7,061 nt of DNA from DATKWS01 sp035529435 (lineage in GTDB: Bacteria; Krumholzibacteriota; Krumholzibacteriia; Krumholzibacteriales; Krumholzibacteriaceae), in contig DATKWS010000008.1 of the NCBI GenBank assembly GCA_035529435.1, forward strand, positions 1 to 7,061, written 5' to 3'. Position 1 is the stretch's first letter; each line of letters begins with the position of its first letter. The notes under the pieces are model-generated. The model was given only the letters and a program-made list of their open reading frames with translations. It did not search any database and was not told the DNA's origin. Positions 6,117 through 7,061 of this stretch are shown here, one piece after another. A program made the translations under genes and the position numbers.

Positions 6117-6452
6117 TCAGTACCCGGGGTATCGTTCGAACCTCTCGCGTCTGTCCTCGGGCCAGAATTTTCTCGTCTTCACCAGGTTATGGTCTTCATC
6201 GAAGACGAACTCCACACCGTACTCGAGGTAGGTCCAGTGCTCGTAGATTCTCCCGTACTCTTCCACCCGCAGGCGATGAACGGGGAATCCGTACTCCTCG
6301 TACACGAGGCGCTTATCATTGCGCCATTTCTCGACGAGTAACTCGTGCCTGAGTAATCTTCGCCCGCGCTTCCCGCGATATACCGTGACGGCATCCGCCG
6401 TGGCGCTGAGAAGGGCTACCAGGGTGATGATGAGAAGTATCCGCTTGATCAT
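6117..6452 (-). CDS. Small secreted protein of unknown function with signal peptide
   Basis: The start at 6452 gives a 111-aa product. Residues 1-21 are a classical Sec signal peptide: basic MIKR, a hydrophobic stretch, then ADA as a likely signal peptidase I site. No lipobox Cys is present, so it is not a lipoprotein. The mature part is about 90 residues, very rich in Arg, Glu and Tyr, with VYEEYGFPVHRLRVEEYG, then IYEHWTYLEYGVEFVFDED near 71-89. The order 'YG-P, W-Y, acidic beta strand' loosely recalls small periplasmic folds such as BamE/SmpA or the C-terminal part of GWxTD proteins, but this is only a resemblance. A GTG at 6461 in the same frame is the alternative start. AAAGGA lies one base from the GTG and about 10 bases before the ATG, so the ATG is preferred. 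It has a strong promoter upstream and a terminator downstream, so it is likely monocistronic. Confidence 0.7.
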   Translation of the reverse strand: MIKRILLIITLVALLSATADAVTVYRGKRGRRLLRHELLVEKWRNDKRLVYEEYGFPVHRLRVEEYGRIYEHWTYLEYGVEFVFDEDHNLVKTRKFWPEDRRERFERYPGY

Positions 6453-6516
6453 GCCCCTCACATCCTTTCATGCTGCAGTGTCAAAAGGTGCTGTACCTTC
6501 CACCCCACCATTTATT

Positions 6517-6546
6517 ATTATACCATAAAATGTCTCGTCGTTTCAA
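6517..6546 (-). promoter_or_regulatory. Strong sigma-70-type promoter for the secreted-protein gene
   Basis: On the minus strand TTGAAA (6546-6541) is followed after 18 bases by a perfect TATAAT (6522-6517). TG one base before the -10 gives an extended -10 (TGGTATAAT). Initiation would be near 6510, leaving a leader of about 58 bases before the ATG at 6452. This is the best match to the vegetative consensus in the window. The -35 overlaps one copy of the direct repeats upstream of the divergent transporter gene. Confidence 0.65.
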
Positions 6547-6600
6547 GATGCTACCGGTCGTTTCGAGTGGTGCCCCGTTATGCCTCATCGTGCCTCACCA
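6537..6600. repeat. Short direct repeats in 10/20-base register between divergent genes
   Basis: GTCGTTTCAAG at 6537-6547 recurs as GTCGTTTCGAG at 6557-6567, exactly 20 bases later with one mismatch. Directly after, three 10-base units start TGCCCC, TGCCTC and TGCCTC at 6571, 6581 and 6591. The repeats cover the -35 of the secreted-protein promoter and run across the transporter start codon at 6580. A spacing near one or two helical turns would put the units on one face of the DNA, as in tandem binding sites. Low complexity by chance is the alternative. Confidence 0.4.
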
Positions 6601-7061
6601 CAGTCCCCTCCCCCGTACCTGTTCAAGCTGCTCCTCGTTGTGCTCTTCATGATATGGTCGAACGCCTTCACCGCGATCAAATACCTCCGCGAAATCTTTT
6701 CACCGATGGAACTCGTCTGCGTCCGCTTCCTGCCGGCTGCGGCATTCTGTCTGGTGTACCTCGTATCACGGACGGCGGCGCGGAGAGAGAGCATCGAGAC
6801 GGTGCGCCATGCATGGGGCAAGCTGCTGGGTATGGGACTGACCGGCGTGGCAGGATACAATATCTTTCTCTGTCTCGGTCAGAGCGAGGTCAAGCCCGGA
6901 GCCGCGGCGCTCCTGACGACCCTTTCGCCCCTCTTCACGCTGATCCTCGCCGTCGTCTTTCTCAGGGAACGTGTGCCCCGGAGCAGGGTCGCGGGGATCG
7001 TGATCGCATTCGCCGGGCTCTATGCCGTCGTCCGCTGGGGCAGTATCGGCCTCGGACAGGT
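6580..7061 (+). CDS. EamA/DMT-superfamily membrane transporter (3' truncated by window)
   Basis: The frame begins at ATG 6580, with an in-frame stop upstream at 6526, and stays open to the window end: 160 codons plus two bases. Seen: a short Pro-rich cytoplasmic N-terminus, then hydrophobic helices at about 13-33, 44-62, 82-100, 107-127 and 134-152. Motifs of the first EamA repeat are present: FMIWSNAFTAIKYL (23-36), ELVCVRFLPAA (44-54), and the closing TTLSPLFTLILAVVFLRERV followed by AGIVIAFAGLYAVV (138-151). The full family protein is about 300 aa with ten helices in two repeats, so the second half lies beyond the window. Members export or import amino acids, nucleotide sugars or other metabolites; the substrate here is not readable. 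The Shine-Dalgarno site is poor (GAGTGG about 9 bases before ATG). It is divergent from the secreted-protein gene. Confidence 0.88.
   Translation, partial: MPHRASPQSPPPYLFKLLLVVLFMIWSNAFTAIKYLREIFSPMELVCVRFLPAAAFCLVYLVSRTAARRESIETVRHAWGKLLGMGLTGVAGYNIFLCLGQSEVKPGAAALLTTLSPLFTLILAVVFLRERVPRSRVAGIVIAFAGLYAVVRWGSIGLGQ

Noticed and set aside
5682..6341. 219-codon plus-strand open frame running from within FmdB to the secreted-protein gene
   Set aside because: It overlaps FmdB in another frame and the secreted protein in antisense. The Arg/Pro/Ser-rich start is a shadow of FmdB, and it crosses the minus-strand terminator hairpin.

Overview
The window is a GC-rich bacterial chromosome segment with clear Shine-Dalgarno sites and sigma-70-like promoters. 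No tRNA, rRNA, insertion sequence, prophage gene or CRISPR array was seen. A secreted protein with a classical signal peptide, a possible polysaccharide deacetylase and a SAM methyltransferase would fit a Gram-negative, environmental lineage. Assignment to any phylum is a guess; an FCB-type candidate phylum is one possibility.

Layout. (1) Positions 1-360 (+) hold the C-terminal end of a gene that begins upstream, weakly resembling a polysaccharide deacetylase. (2) Positions 390-4295 (-) hold a three-gene operon transcribed right to left: a stand-alone lysine-ketoglutarate reductase, a stand-alone saccharopine dehydrogenase, and an ornithine aminotransferase. (3) Positions 4296-4706 are a divergent control region with candidate promoters on both strands, a 10-bp palindrome and a widely spaced inverted repeat. 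(4) Positions 4707-5782 (+) hold a SAM-dependent methyltransferase followed by a small FmdB-type zinc-ribbon protein. (5) Positions 5783-6116 have no convincing gene. They contain an intrinsic terminator facing the minus strand and other hairpins. (6) Positions 6117-6452 (-) encode a small secreted protein of unknown function with a strong promoter. (7) From 6580 to the window end (+) is the N-terminal part of an EamA/DMT-family membrane transporter.

How the genes work together. The reductase condenses lysine with 2-oxoglutarate to saccharopine, and the dehydrogenase splits saccharopine into 2-aminoadipate semialdehyde and glutamate. The aminotransferase moves the terminal amino group of ornithine to 2-oxoglutarate, again giving glutamate. 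The operon would thus collect the terminal nitrogen of two basic amino acids as glutamate and leave two semialdehydes. The semialdehyde dehydrogenases needed to finish either route are not in the window, so the direction (breakdown or synthesis) is not proved by this sequence alone.

Two start sites were revised from ribosome-binding-site evidence: the reductase to the ATG at 4295 and the secreted protein to the ATG at 6452. A third, FmdB, was revised to 5534 by family N-terminus. The transporter start at 6580 was found by reading the open frame that runs off the window.
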